A stretch of 64,000 nt of DNA from Welwitschia mirabilis (GCA_051453625.1 JBOZIK010000001.1:126033704-126097703), one strand, 5' to 3'. Counted from the stretch's first letter, positions 46,270 through 57,985 are shown. Numbers and translations are program-made. Notes: generated by a model not told the origin, from the letters alone.

Positions 46270-47290
46270 AATTTTAATATTACATTTAAAGAATTAATTA
46301 CAAATAAAAAGCATGAGATCCAAAATCCTTTTGATCTATCTCTTAGTGATGATGTCGAGTTAGGAAATTTAAGTGCATATCTTATATTTGCCGAAGAACA
46401 TGTTGAAGATCCACTTCAACATTTAGCCAACATAGAATAATTAGTACTTACTCTAGAAAATGGTAAAAAACATATTAGTGATCATACTTATATGGTAATA
46501 TTTCCTATCATACTTAAATAAAAAGCAAAATTATGGCTTAGAACTATTATACATAAAAGTCTAAAAATATGAAACCATGCAAAAAGCCTTTATCAAAAGA
46601 TTTATAAGTGAAAGTACAATGAGAAAAAGAAAAAAGAAGTAAAAAAACTTTTAACAACAACCTAATAAGAATTATGCCATAACATATAAATGATTTTTTA
46701 TAGATGCATTTTCTCAAGAAGAACTAATAGATTATTTCTATAGTGGATTAAATAGTCAAACTAAACAACTTGTAGATTTTTTTTATAGTGGAAACTTAAC
46801 AAACCTAACAATAGATAATGCATAGAAGTTTTGTAATAATTAGTGGAAATAAGACAAACTTAGCATAAACCAATAACTAAAGAAAATTATATTGTAGGCC
46901 AAATCATAAAAAATTCTTAAGGAAGTAAAATAAGAAAAAGAGGAAGTACAACATGACCCAATAAATCTAATAAAGGATTTCACAACCACTTTGAAAAAAT
47001 ATACACAAATGATACTTGATGTAAAAGTAGTAATTGAAAAGAGTGTGATCCTAAGTTGTGACTTATGTAAAGATAATTACCATGTAACAAAATAATGCCC
47101 TTTATTACCAACATAAAAAGAGAAAATTTATGAAAAAGTATGTGCATTTAATTAAAAGTCTTCAAACTTGTATCAACATAGAATGAATAGACAATCAAAC
47201 TTTTAGCCATTTAAGAATAAATTTAAAAGCTTAAACTTTCAAATAAGTCATCAAGATTTTCAACCATTCAAAAGTAGATTTAAGAATGCA
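46270..47290 (+). pseudogene. E4 gag remnant (capsid and zinc knuckle)
   Basis: Capsid domain of the plant retrotransposon gag type: NPFDLSLSDDVELGNLSAY start (about 46,327), EDPLQHLANIE (about 46,396), KAKLWLRTI (about 46,525, position of the conserved A-x-x-W-L motif), then RKRKKEVKN-type basic stretch and LIDYFYSGLNSQTKQLVDFF (about 46,730), the typical Y-x-G-L-x-x-x-x-x-x-L-D block. A zinc knuckle follows at 47,057-47,098. Stops are mainly TAA/TAG in Gln positions, with three or four frameshifts. In the element, gag would form the virus-like particle in the cytoplasm. Confidence 0.8.
47057..47098 (+). other. Zinc knuckle of E4 gag
   Basis: CDLCKDNYHVTK, a stop, then C: the spacing C-x2-C-x4-H-x4-C of a retroviral-type nucleocapsid knuckle with all four ligands kept and one TAA inside. 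Confidence 0.85.
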
Positions 47291-47418
47291 AATTTTTAAT
47301 CAAACGATGTTCACAAGATAGTTAGGATGACTATTAGTTATTTTTTATTTCATTTCCTATTGTGTTTTATTTGCGATATGTGGACTTTTCTCAATCAATA
47401 TTTTCATCAAATTAACTT

Positions 47419-47448
47419 GGTGCGCGGTTCCGAAGACTGAGCTGCGTT
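47419..47448. other. CpG-rich 30-base patch
   Basis: GGTGCGCGGTTCCGAAGACT plus ten more bases: four CpG dinucleotides in 30 bases, in a window where CpG is nearly absent. It lies near the left edge of the DNA interrupting E4. No function is recognised. Confidence 0.6.
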
Positions 47449-48014
47449 ATTCTTCTCTATAAAAACATATTAATAAATTTCATGAGATATAATGCATCAC
47501 TTCTACTTATCTATTAGTCTATAAATAAAATTCTAAGGTATACCTTAGCTTGAATCATAGTTGTTCCCATAAACTCCTTAAAAATACATTCATGTTCTTG
47601 GGATCTCTACCATTCATAATACATCATGAAAATTTATACAACTATACCACATGTTGAAAGGATAATTTCATTAGTTTAGTAGAATCACCAGTTACTTTAT
47701 AAGCAAAAAATTTTTTACTAATCAAATGCCAAATTTGATAACTCATGTAATGAACTTTACATCCTAGCATAATAAACTTATAAGATTTTACATCTAACTT
47801 GATCCTTTTTCTTGGACATTAAGAAATAAGCAAGACGACTAAATACTTTATATGGTTGTAAGATGTAATAAATTTCTTCATCACTTCATGATTCTAATGG
47901 AGTACCACCTTCTAATGTAATGTTAGTGGATATATTGATTACATGGATGTCTATATTAATAAACACTATCCATAAGAATCTGGGTACTTCATCTTATTGA
48001 ATCATAGAATGTGC

Positions 48015-48059
48015 CTTTTACATGATTGTCTAGTTTACTCATTTAGATATTATCTTAAT
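48015..48059. repeat. 45 bases identical to the other side of the gap
   Basis: Identical to 48,160-48,204 without a mismatch. In a region where true repeats are diverged, this is the signature of two overlapping contig ends that were not merged. Confidence 0.9.
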
Positions 48060-48159
48060 NNNNNNNNNNNNNNNNNNNNNNNNNNNNNNNNNNNNNNNNN
48101 NNNNNNNNNNNNNNNNNNNNNNNNNNNNNNNNNNNNNNNNNNNNNNNNNNNNNNNNNNN
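48060..48159. other. Assembly gap (100 N), probably spurious
   Basis: Its two flanks overlap by 45 identical bases (see 48,015). The copia reading continues across it when the overlap is taken into account. Confidence 0.9.
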
Positions 48160-48430
48160 CTTTTACATGATTGTCTAGTTTACTCATTTAGATATTATCT
48201 TAATTCTTCTTATTCTTCCTTCCTCATAACATTCATTAGATGTAAAGATAAGATACAGTCTTTTATTTTCTTGTTTTAGATATGTTAACAATTTTATAGT
48301 TGATCTTTCACAAAGTTTATAAAATCTTTAAAAACTTAAAAATGTATTAAACTTATCTTTAGAGAATAAGCCCAATTCCTTATAGTGAAATCATCTTTAC
48401 ATGAAATAAAATATCTTATAATTTTCTAGT

Positions 48431-48687
48431 CAAAAGTTTGCAAAGGTTCAAACACATGTGGATGAACTATTGTAGCTTTTCTTTCTCCCTTTCAGTGCCT
48501 TTGAAAGATAGTAGGACATCCTTACTATTTTTATTGGATAGAACATTTACAAGTGGACCAATCTATTCATTTTTTTAAGTTTGATTTATGAGACCAAATA
48601 TGTGAGGAATATTTACAATGGAAAAAGAAATTCTATTATGTCCAATGTTCTTCCATCTACCTATTAACATATGATTGATTTATGGTT
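48431..48687. other. Unassigned sequence upstream of the copia fragment
   Basis: No convincing gag or protease of the copia element could be read on the minus strand here. Confidence 0.4.
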
Positions 48688-48858
48688 ATGTTTGATGAAG
48701 TAATTATGGATGTGAATTTATGTAATACATATTATAATGAAAAATTCTTCTTTTCAATCTATGATATTTTAAAAAATGAATATAATATAGATTTTAAAGA
48801 GAAGATAAAAAAGTTAGAAGAAAAAATAAAAAAGATAGAAAAATTATCATGTGGTTAG
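48688..48858 (+). CDS. Small hypothetical frame with coiled-coil-like end
   Basis: A 56-codon ATG frame. The second half is a Lys/Glu heptad-like run (KEKIKKLEEKIKKIEKLS) that could form a coiled coil. No family is recognised. A later open stretch near 49,000-49,140 (NSLNE, TILPFLQVPLIAST) might belong to the same decayed locus. It is in the opposite orientation to the copia fragment, so it is not part of it. It may well be chance in A-rich sequence. Confidence 0.2.
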   Translation: MFDEVIMDVNLCNTYYNEKFFFSIYDILKNEYNIDFKEKIKKLEEKIKKIEKLSCG

Positions 48859-51800
48859 ATTTAGTAGATTATAATGCTAATGTGTAAGAGATGAAATACT
48901 CAACAATCGATGCATTACCTAAGTAAAAGAATTATTCAAATGTAGTTTACTAAAATCCTCTTATAGTGCCAACATTTTACTAATTATAAAGATGATGCCA
49001 TAGTTCAATTATTGAATTCTTTAAATGAATAAACTATTCTTCCATTTCTTCAAGTACCTCTTATTGCAAGTACTATTAATTAGGATAGTGAGGTAGTAGC
49101 TACTAGAAGATTACAAATTATTGGACAATGTTTTGTGATCTAAAGACAATAGCAGCTAAATTATTTATTGTTGAAATTTTCTTTATTTCATTGATAGACA
49201 AACTTATGACATCACTATTGGTTGTAAAACAAAATAACCTAGAAATTAATTATAGGTAAATATATGATATTAATATGGTTTATCTTTCTTAGAATATGAA
49301 AATTGTAATTAACAAGTAAGTAGAATTTGGTCCTAGGTTCTACTACATTTATTAAGAAAAAATATTAAATAATAAAGGACATTAGAAAAAAAAGGGGCTT
49401 AATTAGGGTAAGATAAAAGAGGGTTTCACACAAAAATTATCAAGCTTATGGATATTCCTTTCTCCTTCAAGAGTTATTCTCATAATCTATGAGATTAGAC
49501 ACTATAAAGACATTAAAGGAAAGTAGAAAAGTAAAGGAGCAAATATCTTTCTCTTATAGTTCAATATTTACTATGCAAATGTATTTTTTCATCTACCCAT
49601 GTTTACTATTCTTGTTGTTAGCTCCTTCAAAAGCTACTTACTCTAAACTTGAAAATTTTGTTTGAAGCTTTTCATAGAGGTTCCTGAGATATTATAACAT
49701 TGCCTAAAGAAAATGATCATTTAAGTTTCATTAATTTATATTCTCAACAAGTTATTTTAGTTGCTAAATTAGTTCTTTAAAGATACATTTCTACTTCCCT
49801 GGTTTATAGATTATTGCTCCTCAGACTTAAGAACTTATTTTCTAAGAACATTGAATACAAAATAATATTCATCCAATTAATGATTTTTTTACTCCATATA
49901 AGGTTAGCATTTAAGGTTCACATGTTTTTAAAAGTGTATTGGAAGGTTTGGCAAAGGCTTCATTCTTTTTTTCTTAGACATGTATGAAAATTACTTTAGT
50001 TTTCTTTAATATATATTATTCCTTTATGGTTACCTCTTACTTTCACTCTTTTAGAAATTACAAATCCCAAGCTAGCTATAAGATGGTTTGATAAAAGTTT
50101 GACTTCCTTACAAAATTTACAAGTAGGAAATGATTAGACCAAATTATTGGATTTTTAATAAACATCTAAAAGCTCTATTATCCTTTAATGAGATTTCATT
50201 AAGCTTCAATAATTTTTGCTTCATACTTATCATATCTCAGATAAGAACTCTTTACAAATAAAGGATCTATGCTAGGTAGATCATACACTTATTCTTTTGT
50301 ATTCTTGAAGAAAAGTCTACAATTTTCTATTGGATGATACCAATATAAGATCTATTTGTATTAGAAATGGCACATGTACTATGCACACTCTCTTTAGATT
50401 TATTCTTTAATAACAATGTGAAAGCTTTAAGTTCTTCTTAAGTTCGAGTAGTTTCTTTGGTACTTAACTTTTCAAGATCATGTTATTCATAATAACTCGA
50501 AACATTTGGAAGTCTTAGATCTACATTTTCTAGTTTGTAATTAAGATAATGATTTTGTACATGTTCTTTTTTATTGTTCATTATTCATGGAATTGGGCTT
50601 CACTTATTCCTTTTATATTCCCATGAATTTTTAAATCCTTATTTTGGAAACTAATTGGAATTTTGTTCAAGCTCAAGTTTTCCCATAGAACATCATCAAA
50701 TCATGAATTATTTATTTCATATGGAATAGAATACATGATGTACACTTTATAAAACCAAATGTCTCCACTTCCATTTTCTTAGATTTATAAGGAAAATATA
50801 GTAATTTTTTACTAGTATCTTTTCATGTTCATGTAGATGCAGTGAAGGAGAAATTATAAGTAAACGCTCTAATGTAGTTACTCTTGTCTTGGTTTTATCC
50901 AAATCATTTATGGCATAGTTCTACCTCACTATAGTTTTTACCTTTGATGTTGTCAAATTAACTACTTTGATGTTGTTAAATTAATTCTTTTAATGGTAGT
51001 AAAACCTTTTTATAGGATCCAACACATTTTCCCTTCTTCCTTACATCTTATATAGTGAATATTATCTCTTGGAATGTTCAAGACTTTATTAATAAGCTTC
51101 AATAGAAGTGCTATGGGGATTTTCTCTCTATGCTTTATCTTTCTTCAATTTTTTTTTTCTTTAAGAAATTAATATTATAGCTTCATACTTGTAATTTCCC
51201 CTCATGGGCTACTACATAACCCCCAAGCTTTTTGTACTTCATATCATGAAGGATGTAAAGGAAATACCATTTTTAATTCTTCTAGTTGGAGTTCACAAAT
51301 TTATTCTTCTTCTTTTGATCCTTAATAATGGACCACATGAAGTTTGAAATAAACTTTTTAAGTTTTAAATAAATAATTTAAAGGATATTAATGAGAAGAA
51401 TAATAAATGTGAATAGATAAAACTATGAATTTGCAAACCAAATTATGACCCACAATTGAAAGACATTTTGTCCTGCATCTTTTCACTTTCCTTTCAATTC
51501 TCTATAGTGTCTAATCCCATAGCTTGTGAAAATAACTTTTGAAAGAGAAAGGAAGACCTAAGCATTTTATAATTTTATCTCCCTATAAAGTTTTTCATGA
51601 CTAATATAGAAGATGCTAGTAGTTACTAGTTGTCATATAAAGTGAATGATAATTGTAAGTGACTCTCCAATGCAATTACTCATGCCTTGATTTCCTATAA
51701 ATTAGAGTTAGCATACTCTTGCCTCCTTGTCTTCCTTTTTTTCTTTTTTCTTTCTTTTCTTGTTTTTTCATTTCTTTTCTTCCTCCTTGCTTTTATAGAA

Positions 51801-51990
51801 CTTTTGCTTTAAGTTTCTCTAGTTTTCTAGTTACTATTATACATTTTGAGGCATTAGCTTCTTTTTATCTTTTTATGTTATAAATCTAATTCCTTTTGAT
51901 ACTAATACAACCTCTTTTTAAAAAAGAAAAGTCTAAGAAGAGTAGACTCATGTAAGCCTTAGTTTCTATAAATAAAAAGTGGAAGGACTT
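48859..51990. other. Unassigned, possibly ancient coding, plus strand
   Basis: Scattered protein-like pieces occur on the plus strand, for example around 49,870-49,975 (HPINDFFTPYKVS, then FKSVLEGLAKASFFF) and 50,050-50,140 (NPKLAIRWFDKSLTSLQNLQ). Stops are of the TAA/TAG kind seen in other fossil frames. I could not assign these to gag, pol, LINE or DNA-transposon families. 51,720-51,790 is a nearly pure pyrimidine tract. Confidence 0.35.
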
Positions 51991-53997
51991 GTGGTGGTGA
52001 TTGTCATTTAAAAGTGGAAAAGAGAGCGAAAGAGAGAAAGAAAAGTGGGGGGTTTGGGGGATAAGGAGAAAATAATTAAAGAGATTATCATTATAGTTTG
52101 TTAATGCTACACATGATTATGGTGCAGCCATGGAAGTTAAATGGTTGCAACTTGAATGTTGTAGACCATTCATTTACCTCCCATCTTATAAACATGCTCT
52201 CCCTTATATTCTCTTTGCTCTTCATTTTCTTATCAAGTTCTCTTTATAATTCTCATTCCAATCCCATTGACATAATTACTAACATCAACATCATTATCAA
52301 TATTCATTGCATGTTCTTTTATACCATGATATATAAAAGTATCCTTTCATCATTAGTCATTACTAATAAAAGCCAAACTTCACTTGTAATGTGGAATAGA
52401 AAAATAGAATTTATCTATAACACAATTAATAATTACATAATACAAACTTTGCAAATTATTTTTTTTATTTTTTGACATTTCATGGAATTTGAAATATTAC
52501 TCTCACACCATCTATCTATTTTATTCCACTATTTATTACTTTTCTAAACATATCTTAAACTTTCTATCTTACTAGGCCACCATTTCAAAATGATTTTTAC
52601 CTAATGAGAAAGCATGTACTTTGAAAATAAATGTGGAATTATTTCTCCATACATAATCATCCAATAACATCATTTTTTAAGCCAATGAAGATAAATTAAA
52701 TTTGTGTATGTACAATATTTAACATAATATAAAGATGGTTACTATGAAAAGTTTGTGTATGTCAACTTGCTGAGTATATCCTACCTACTCCTTTTAAACT
52801 AATTAAAGATAATTATATACATTAATATAAATTAAAATTCACCTTTAACTCTAAAAAAGAGTTTTTAAATTTCTTGATACAAACATAGCATAAAAATAAA
52901 ATAAAACAAAAATGTTATTACATTAGGTATACCTCATAGGTCTATCACACCATTTGAGTAATATAAACTACATTTGTATTAATATTTTTGAAGTACATGA
53001 AATATGTCCAATAATCATGTAATGTAGCAAAAAACTTAAAATAATCTCTCACAATTACTAGTGATAACATACATAACTTATATAATGTTTTACTCAAGAT
53101 ATGCCATGTGTATCCAAAATGTTTAGTGCCATAATGCTCCAAAAACCATACAAAAGAAGATGAATAATGTTGAGAAGAATAATATTTGAAGTATTACTCA
53201 AATTAAAAAATCAAATTATTAAATATTTAAAATGGGCTTTTAAGGTTAAGAGAGTTATGTATGATAAAATGTTAAAGAATAAAAGAAACTTAGAGTTTGG
53301 AATTTCACATTATTATGTAAAGATATTATTTTTACATGTATCCATTTGATTATAATTGAGAAGTAATCCCTTTGTAGGTATTATTTTTTCTTTTAAAGAA
53401 TTTATAAGTCACCACACATAAGTACATCACAACTCAAAAAGTAGATTTTCAATATCTTTATTATTCAAAGTTTGTCTCAAGATGGACCAAAAGATTACAT
53501 TATGTATTAACTATAGAATGATAGAACCATAGAGATACTTATGGTAGTGGAAAAAAAGGGTTTTTCTAATACATATGTAGCATCTGGGTTTGTTATCATT
53601 ACATTTGATATGAAAGAAGTAGAAATTTTCAATATGAAGATAAAACTGCAAGATTCATACATTTATATTAGGTTTCTTAATGCAGAAGGATTTGAATACT
53701 TCTTCATATTCTTGAAAGCAGAGGAATAAGATTTAATTTTACATTTTAATATTTCCATATACTAATATAATTTAAGTAATAAATTGATGAGTTATATATA
53801 TATATATATATATATTGTAAAGTTTTTAAGTCATATCATCTAGTCTTACTCTATGTAATTACTTTCCTAGTAATAATAAATATTAGTTATTATATCTTTA
53901 ATAATCATCTTCAAATTTGTGTTAAAGTGATAATGGACTTTAAATGACTAAGAAACTTTTAGATAATATTATCAGATAAGAAGGAGGTTCTCAAGAA
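51991..53997. other. Unassigned sequence with short frames and a TA repeat
   Basis: Contains a purine tract with G6 and G5 runs (52,047-52,061), a 125-codon hydrophobic frame at 52,098-52,475 that looks accidental, two Lys-rich ATG frames (53,167-53,349 and 53,541-53,729) without recognisable family, and a (TA)n run at 53,793-53,815. Confidence 0.4.
53921..53997. repeat. 77 bases identical to the other side of the gap
   Basis: Identical to 54,976-55,052 with no mismatch seen. As at 48,015 this points to unmerged overlapping contig ends. Confidence 0.9.
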
Positions 53998-54975
53998 NNN
54001 NNNNNNNNNNNNNNNNNNNNNNNNNNNNNNNNNNNNNNNNNNNNNNNNNNNNNNNNNNNNNNNNNNNNNNNNNNNNNNNNNNNNNNNNNNNNNNNNNNNN
54101 NNNNNNNNNNNNNNNNNNNNNNNNNNNNNNNNNNNNNNNNNNNNNNNNNNNNNNNNNNNNNNNNNNNNNNNNNNNNNNNNNNNNNNNNNNNNNNNNNNNN
54201 NNNNNNNNNNNNNNNNNNNNNNNNNNNNNNNNNNNNNNNNNNNNNNNNNNNNNNNNNNNNNNNNNNNNNNNNNNNNNNNNNNNNNNNNNNNNNNNNNNNN
54301 NNNNNNNNNNNNNNNNNNNNNNNNNNNNNNNNNNNNNNNNNNNNNNNNNNNNNNNNNNNNNNNNNNNNNNNNNNNNNNNNNNNNNNNNNNNNNNNNNNNN
54401 NNNNNNNNNNNNNNNNNNNNNNNNNNNNNNNNNNNNNNNNNNNNNNNNNNNNNNNNNNNNNNNNNNNNNNNNNNNNNNNNNNNNNNNNNNNNNNNNNNNN
54501 NNNNNNNNNNNNNNNNNNNNNNNNNNNNNNNNNNNNNNNNNNNNNNNNNNNNNNNNNNNNNNNNNNNNNNNNNNNNNNNNNNNNNNNNNNNNNNNNNNNN
54601 NNNNNNNNNNNNNNNNNNNNNNNNNNNNNNNNNNNNNNNNNNNNNNNNNNNNNNNNNNNNNNNNNNNNNNNNNNNNNNNNNNNNNNNNNNNNNNNNNNNN
54701 NNNNNNNNNNNNNNNNNNNNNNNNNNNNNNNNNNNNNNNNNNNNNNNNNNNNNNNNNNNNNNNNNNNNNNNNNNNNNNNNNNNNNNNNNNNNNNNNNNNN
54801 NNNNNNNNNNNNNNNNNNNNNNNNNNNNNNNNNNNNNNNNNNNNNNNNNNNNNNNNNNNNNNNNNNNNNNNNNNNNNNNNNNNNNNNNNNNNNNNNNNNN
54901 NNNNNNNNNNNNNNNNNNNNNNNNNNNNNNNNNNNNNNNNNNNNNNNNNNNNNNNNNNNNNNNNNNNNNNNNNNN
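53998..54975. other. Assembly gap (978 N), probably over-estimated
   Basis: Flanked by a 77-base identical overlap. The estimated size of 978 may be wrong, or a real near-identical tandem repeat spans it. Confidence 0.85.
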
Positions 54976-55119
54976 GTTAAAGTGATAATGGACTTTAAAT
55001 GACTAAGAAACTTTTAGATAATATTATCAGATAAGAAGGAGGTTCTCAAGAAAAAAATTCCAATTAAGTAACTCAAATTTTTGTGTAAGTACTTTAAAAT
55101 TTTAATAAAATCAACATGA

Positions 55120-55650
55120 TCCACTTAGAAATTCAATAGATGAGCTAAGAAAATCACAAGAAAAAACTAATACAAATATTAAAAATCTAGTAAATGTTCT
55201 TTAATAAACTATGTTAGCAAATGAAAAACCACAAGGATGACTTTTAATTTTACCTTTACCAAAACTTAATGAAGTTAAAAAAAATTTGAAAATTTATAAC
55301 AAGAAGTGAAAATGACGTAACACATCTTACCTATAAGGCTTTAACTTCCAAAAATAATAAAAATGATAAAGAAGAAGAGGACGTAGAAATTTTAGAAAAC
55401 CATAACTTCCCTTCTCCTTTAAATGATAAGCTTACTAAAAAAATTCTTCTCAAGATAATAAAGGAAAGAAACTTAGTACCCCTTGGCTTAACAGATTAAA
55501 CACAAATCCTAACTTTGATAATTATTTAAAAGACTTAATGTAAGATGTAAGCATAAATTTACCTTCTTAGAAACTCTTGTAAGAAAATCCTAAATATTCT
55601 AAGTTGTGAAAAGATCTAGTTAAGAGGAAACAAAAATAAACCATACCTAG
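55120..55650 (+). pseudogene. E4 gag C-terminus and linker to protease
   Basis: Open pieces IDELRKSQEKTNTNIKNLVN (about 55,138), NEKPQG and LILPLPKLNEVKKNLKI (about 55,240) match the region between the zinc knuckle and protease of Athila/Tat elements, where an amphipathic helix precedes a Pro-rich tail. An acidic EEEDVEILENHNF stretch (about 55,372) and LLKIIKERNLVPL-type linker follow. Several TAA/TAG stops are present. Confidence 0.6.
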
Positions 55651-55689
55651 TAAGGTATTCCTATATTAACTCATAAAATATCCACAATT

Positions 55690-56110
55690 TAAAGATCCTA
55701 GGGTAGCAATGGTTAACGGAACTTTAAAAGGAAATAAAAGAATTAAAAAATCCTTAATTGATATATGAATAAGTGTTAATATCATGCCTCTTCATATTTG
55801 TCAAAAACTTGGTTTGAAAAGTAGAATTGAACATATACATATTATCTTAGAATTAGCTAACACATTAATTAAGAAATCTTTAGGAATAATAAAAGACTTA
55901 GTGAGTTAAAAGAAGAAGATTTTTATTCAATAGATATGATTGTTATAGAAGTTAAACATAATAGAGGTTATCCACTACTTTTAGAAAGAGCATTTGTGTA
56001 ACCACCCATTGTATTAATGATACATGTACTGAAATGGTAGAGTGCCATTTAGGAAATAAGAAACTTACCATTAGAGTTTTTAATGCCATTAAAAATGACA
56101 TGGTAAATGA
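55690..56110 (+). pseudogene. E4 aspartic protease remnant
   Basis: The active-site block reads LIDI, a stop (TGA in place of the Gly codon), then ISVNIMPLHICQKLGLKS (55,754-55,815), equivalent to L-C-D-L-G-A-S-V-N-L-M-P. The catalytic Asp codon GAT is intact at 55,760-55,762, but the Gly is lost. Downstream pieces LELANTLIKKSLGIIKDLV (about 55,850) and the RGYPLLLERAFV block (about 55,965-56,000, position of I-P-L-I-L-G-R-P-F-L) complete the domain. Frame changes occur near 55,905 and 56,000. Confidence 0.75.
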
Positions 56111-56180
56111 GTGAAATTTAGAGGAATAAATCAAACCAACCTTATTTTTATAACATTATCCACTTAAAGAGAAATAATTA

Positions 56181-56396
56181 ATGCTTCATGAGCCTATTTT
56201 GTATGATGATCTAATTGAAGCAAAAAATTTACAATATTTTAACCTTGATGAACTCAACTATGAATACCTTGAAACTGATAGTTTTGATCACAAGAATAAA
56301 GGAATAGAATCTATAATTAGGGAAGAAGTTCAACATCTTCAAATAACTAAGATTTCATATTTTGAGGGGGATGGTCCATCTCTATCATCTGAATGA
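56181..56396 (+). pseudogene. E4 protease-RT linker segment
   Basis: A 71-codon ATG frame without stops, acidic (DDLIEAKNLQYFNLDELNYE) and followed by TGA. It lies between protease and reverse transcriptase, where plant Ty3 polyproteins carry a variable acidic linker. The ATG is probably internal to the former polyprotein rather than a real start. No catalytic motif. Confidence 0.5.
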
Positions 56397-56511
56397 TGGT
56401 CAAAGATAACTGTTAATTCTAAGAAATCCATAAGAAAATTTTAGCTTAAAACTAAAACCTTTACCCCACAAACTAAAATACATTTTTCTATTTAATGATT
56501 TAAATAAAACT

Positions 56512-57460
56512 TTGATAATAAATGAACATCTTTTCCCTCAACAAGAATCAAATTTAATCTCACTCTTTACTTCTAAAGTTAATGTGTTTACTTGGACTTG
56601 TAAGGATTTAGCAACCATTTTCACTTTTATAGTTCAACACAAAATCTACCTTGAAGATAATGCAAAACCAATTAGGCAACCCAAAGAAAACTAAATCTAA
56701 CCCTTAAATAACTCATTAAAGATGAAGCCATTAAACTAATGGATGCTAGAATTATTTATGCCATGATTAATAGTAAGTGGATTAGTCCTTTGATGTTAGT
56801 GCTTAAAAAAGATGAGAAGTAGAAAATGTGTATTGATTTTATAAAGCTTAATGAAGTAATAAAGAAAGATCATTAATCTTTATCCTTTTTAGATCAAAAT
56901 CTTGATAGAATCTAAGGACATGTCTTTTATTATTTTCTTGATGGGTGTAGTGGTTATAATTAGGTTATATAGCTAGTGAAAATCAAGAAAGATCAACTTT
57001 TACTTTACCTTTTGGAACATTTTCTTTCAGACACATGCCTTTTAGACTTTGTAATACCCTTGAAAATTTTTAACATGTAATGATGGGTATTTTTCCTCAT
57101 ATGTTAGAGGATTCAATTGAAAGTTTTATGAATGATTTCTTAATCTTTAGTGAAAACTTTAAATAAATTATAAAAAGGTTAGATAAAGTCTTAGATAGAT
57201 GCATTAGAGATGCATTAGACTGGCCTATATTTGAGTTGGGAGAAGAGTTTCTTTCTTGTTAATAATGGAATTATCTTAGGCCATTACATTTGTAGTAAGG
57301 AAATTAGAATGAACCCTAAAAAAGTAAGTATCATTAAAACCCTAAACCCTTTAATAAATATTAAATAAGTTAGATTGTTTTTTGGTCATTTTAGTTTCTA
57401 TTACCATTTTATTCAAGATTATGCTAAAATTCATAAACCCCTTCACTCGTTACTTGAAAA
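56512..57460 (+). pseudogene. E4 reverse transcriptase remnant
   Basis: The N-terminal fingers are in the stop-free frame 56,512-56,694 (KVNVFTWTCKDLATI, QHKIYLEDNAKPIRQ), matching the F-A-W-x-x-x-D-L and H-x-I-x-L-x-x-x-A-K-P-V-R-Q blocks. Then come AIKLMDARIIYAMINSKWIS (about 56,730), MCIDFIKLNEVIKKDH, FYYFLDGCSGYN (about 56,928) and RMPF-like blocks. The catalytic box reads FMNDF at 57,125-57,139, with the first Asp changed to Asn by one G-to-A change, which abolishes catalysis. A glycine-rich LGHxI-type block and FGHFSFYYHFIQDYAKI-like thumb follow. Multiple stops and shifts. Confidence 0.85.
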
Positions 57461-57985
57461 AGAAGCTAAATTTGGTTGAAATGAATCATGTCAACTTACT
57501 TTTAAAACACTTAAAATCTCTTCTGCACCTATAGTAATGGGACCTAATTGGAATAAATATTTTAAATTAATGTGTTATGTAGTAATATTACTTTGGGTGG
57601 GGTTCTTGATAAAAAAATTTTAAAAATATTTCAAAGTTATATCTTACCATAGCAAAACTTTATGAAAAGCTCAATCAAATTATACTACTACTAAAGAAGA
57701 AATATTAGACATAATCTGTTGTCTTAATAATCTTAGACACTATTTTTTAGGCTTTTATATAAATGTTTTCATAGACCATGTAGCTATTCGATACCTTATG
57801 ATTAAGAAATATTTTATTTATAGATTTATTAGATTAATCCTCCTTATGCAATAATTTAATCTTACCATTATTGATAAAGTAAGAAAGCATAATAGTATAG
57901 CAGATCATTTATTACTAGTTTTTTATTCTCTTGATAATCTTTCAATTAATGATTCTTTTCTTGATGAATAAATTTTTGTCATCTC
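57461..57985 (+). pseudogene. E4 RNase H remnant
   Basis: Decayed frames after the polymerase: NYTTTKEEILDIICCLNNLR-like segment near 57,680-57,735 (position of Y-x-x-T-E-K-E-L-L-A) and KVRKHNSIADHLL near 57,878-57,915, the usual domain end N-x-V-A-D-x-L-S-R. The catalytic acidic residues upstream could not be assigned with confidence. Confidence 0.55.

Larger units (their letters stand above)
47480..48430 (-). pseudogene. Ty1/copia integrase fragment, antisense to E4
   Basis: Read on the minus strand. The integrase core lies at about 48,430-48,160 (CKDDFTIRNWAYSLKI, equivalent to D-D-x-S-R-x-x-W-V-Y-x-L-K). Beyond the gap it reaches the C-terminal part (NITLEGGTPLES, then YKVFSRLAYFLMSKKKDQVR near 47,860), the hallmark V-F-G-C-x-A-Y block of copia integrases, and KSYKFIMLGCKVHYMSYQIW, the K-x-x-F-x-G-Y block. 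Stops and shifts are frequent. It is opposite in orientation to E4, so it is a separate insertion. No copia LTRs were recognised around it. Confidence 0.7.
47300..55050. mobile_element. DNA interrupting E4 gag, composite
   Basis: E4 gag stops near 47,290 and its C-terminal part resumes near 55,120. The E4 family would have at most a few hundred bases here, so about 7.5 kb (including 1.08 kb of N) is foreign. It contains an antisense copia fragment at the left and unassigned sequence to the right. I could not find terminal repeats or a target duplication, so whether this is one insertion or several is open. Confidence 0.55.

Noticed and set aside
49560-51400. Possible pararetrovirus or further retroelement coding
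   Set aside because: Protein-like pieces are present, but no polymerase, movement-protein or coat motif could be identified, so no assignment is made.
52098-52475. 125-codon hydrophobic frame
   Set aside because: Ile/Leu/Phe-rich, low-complexity composition typical of A+T-rich chance frames. No motif, and no second copy to test it.
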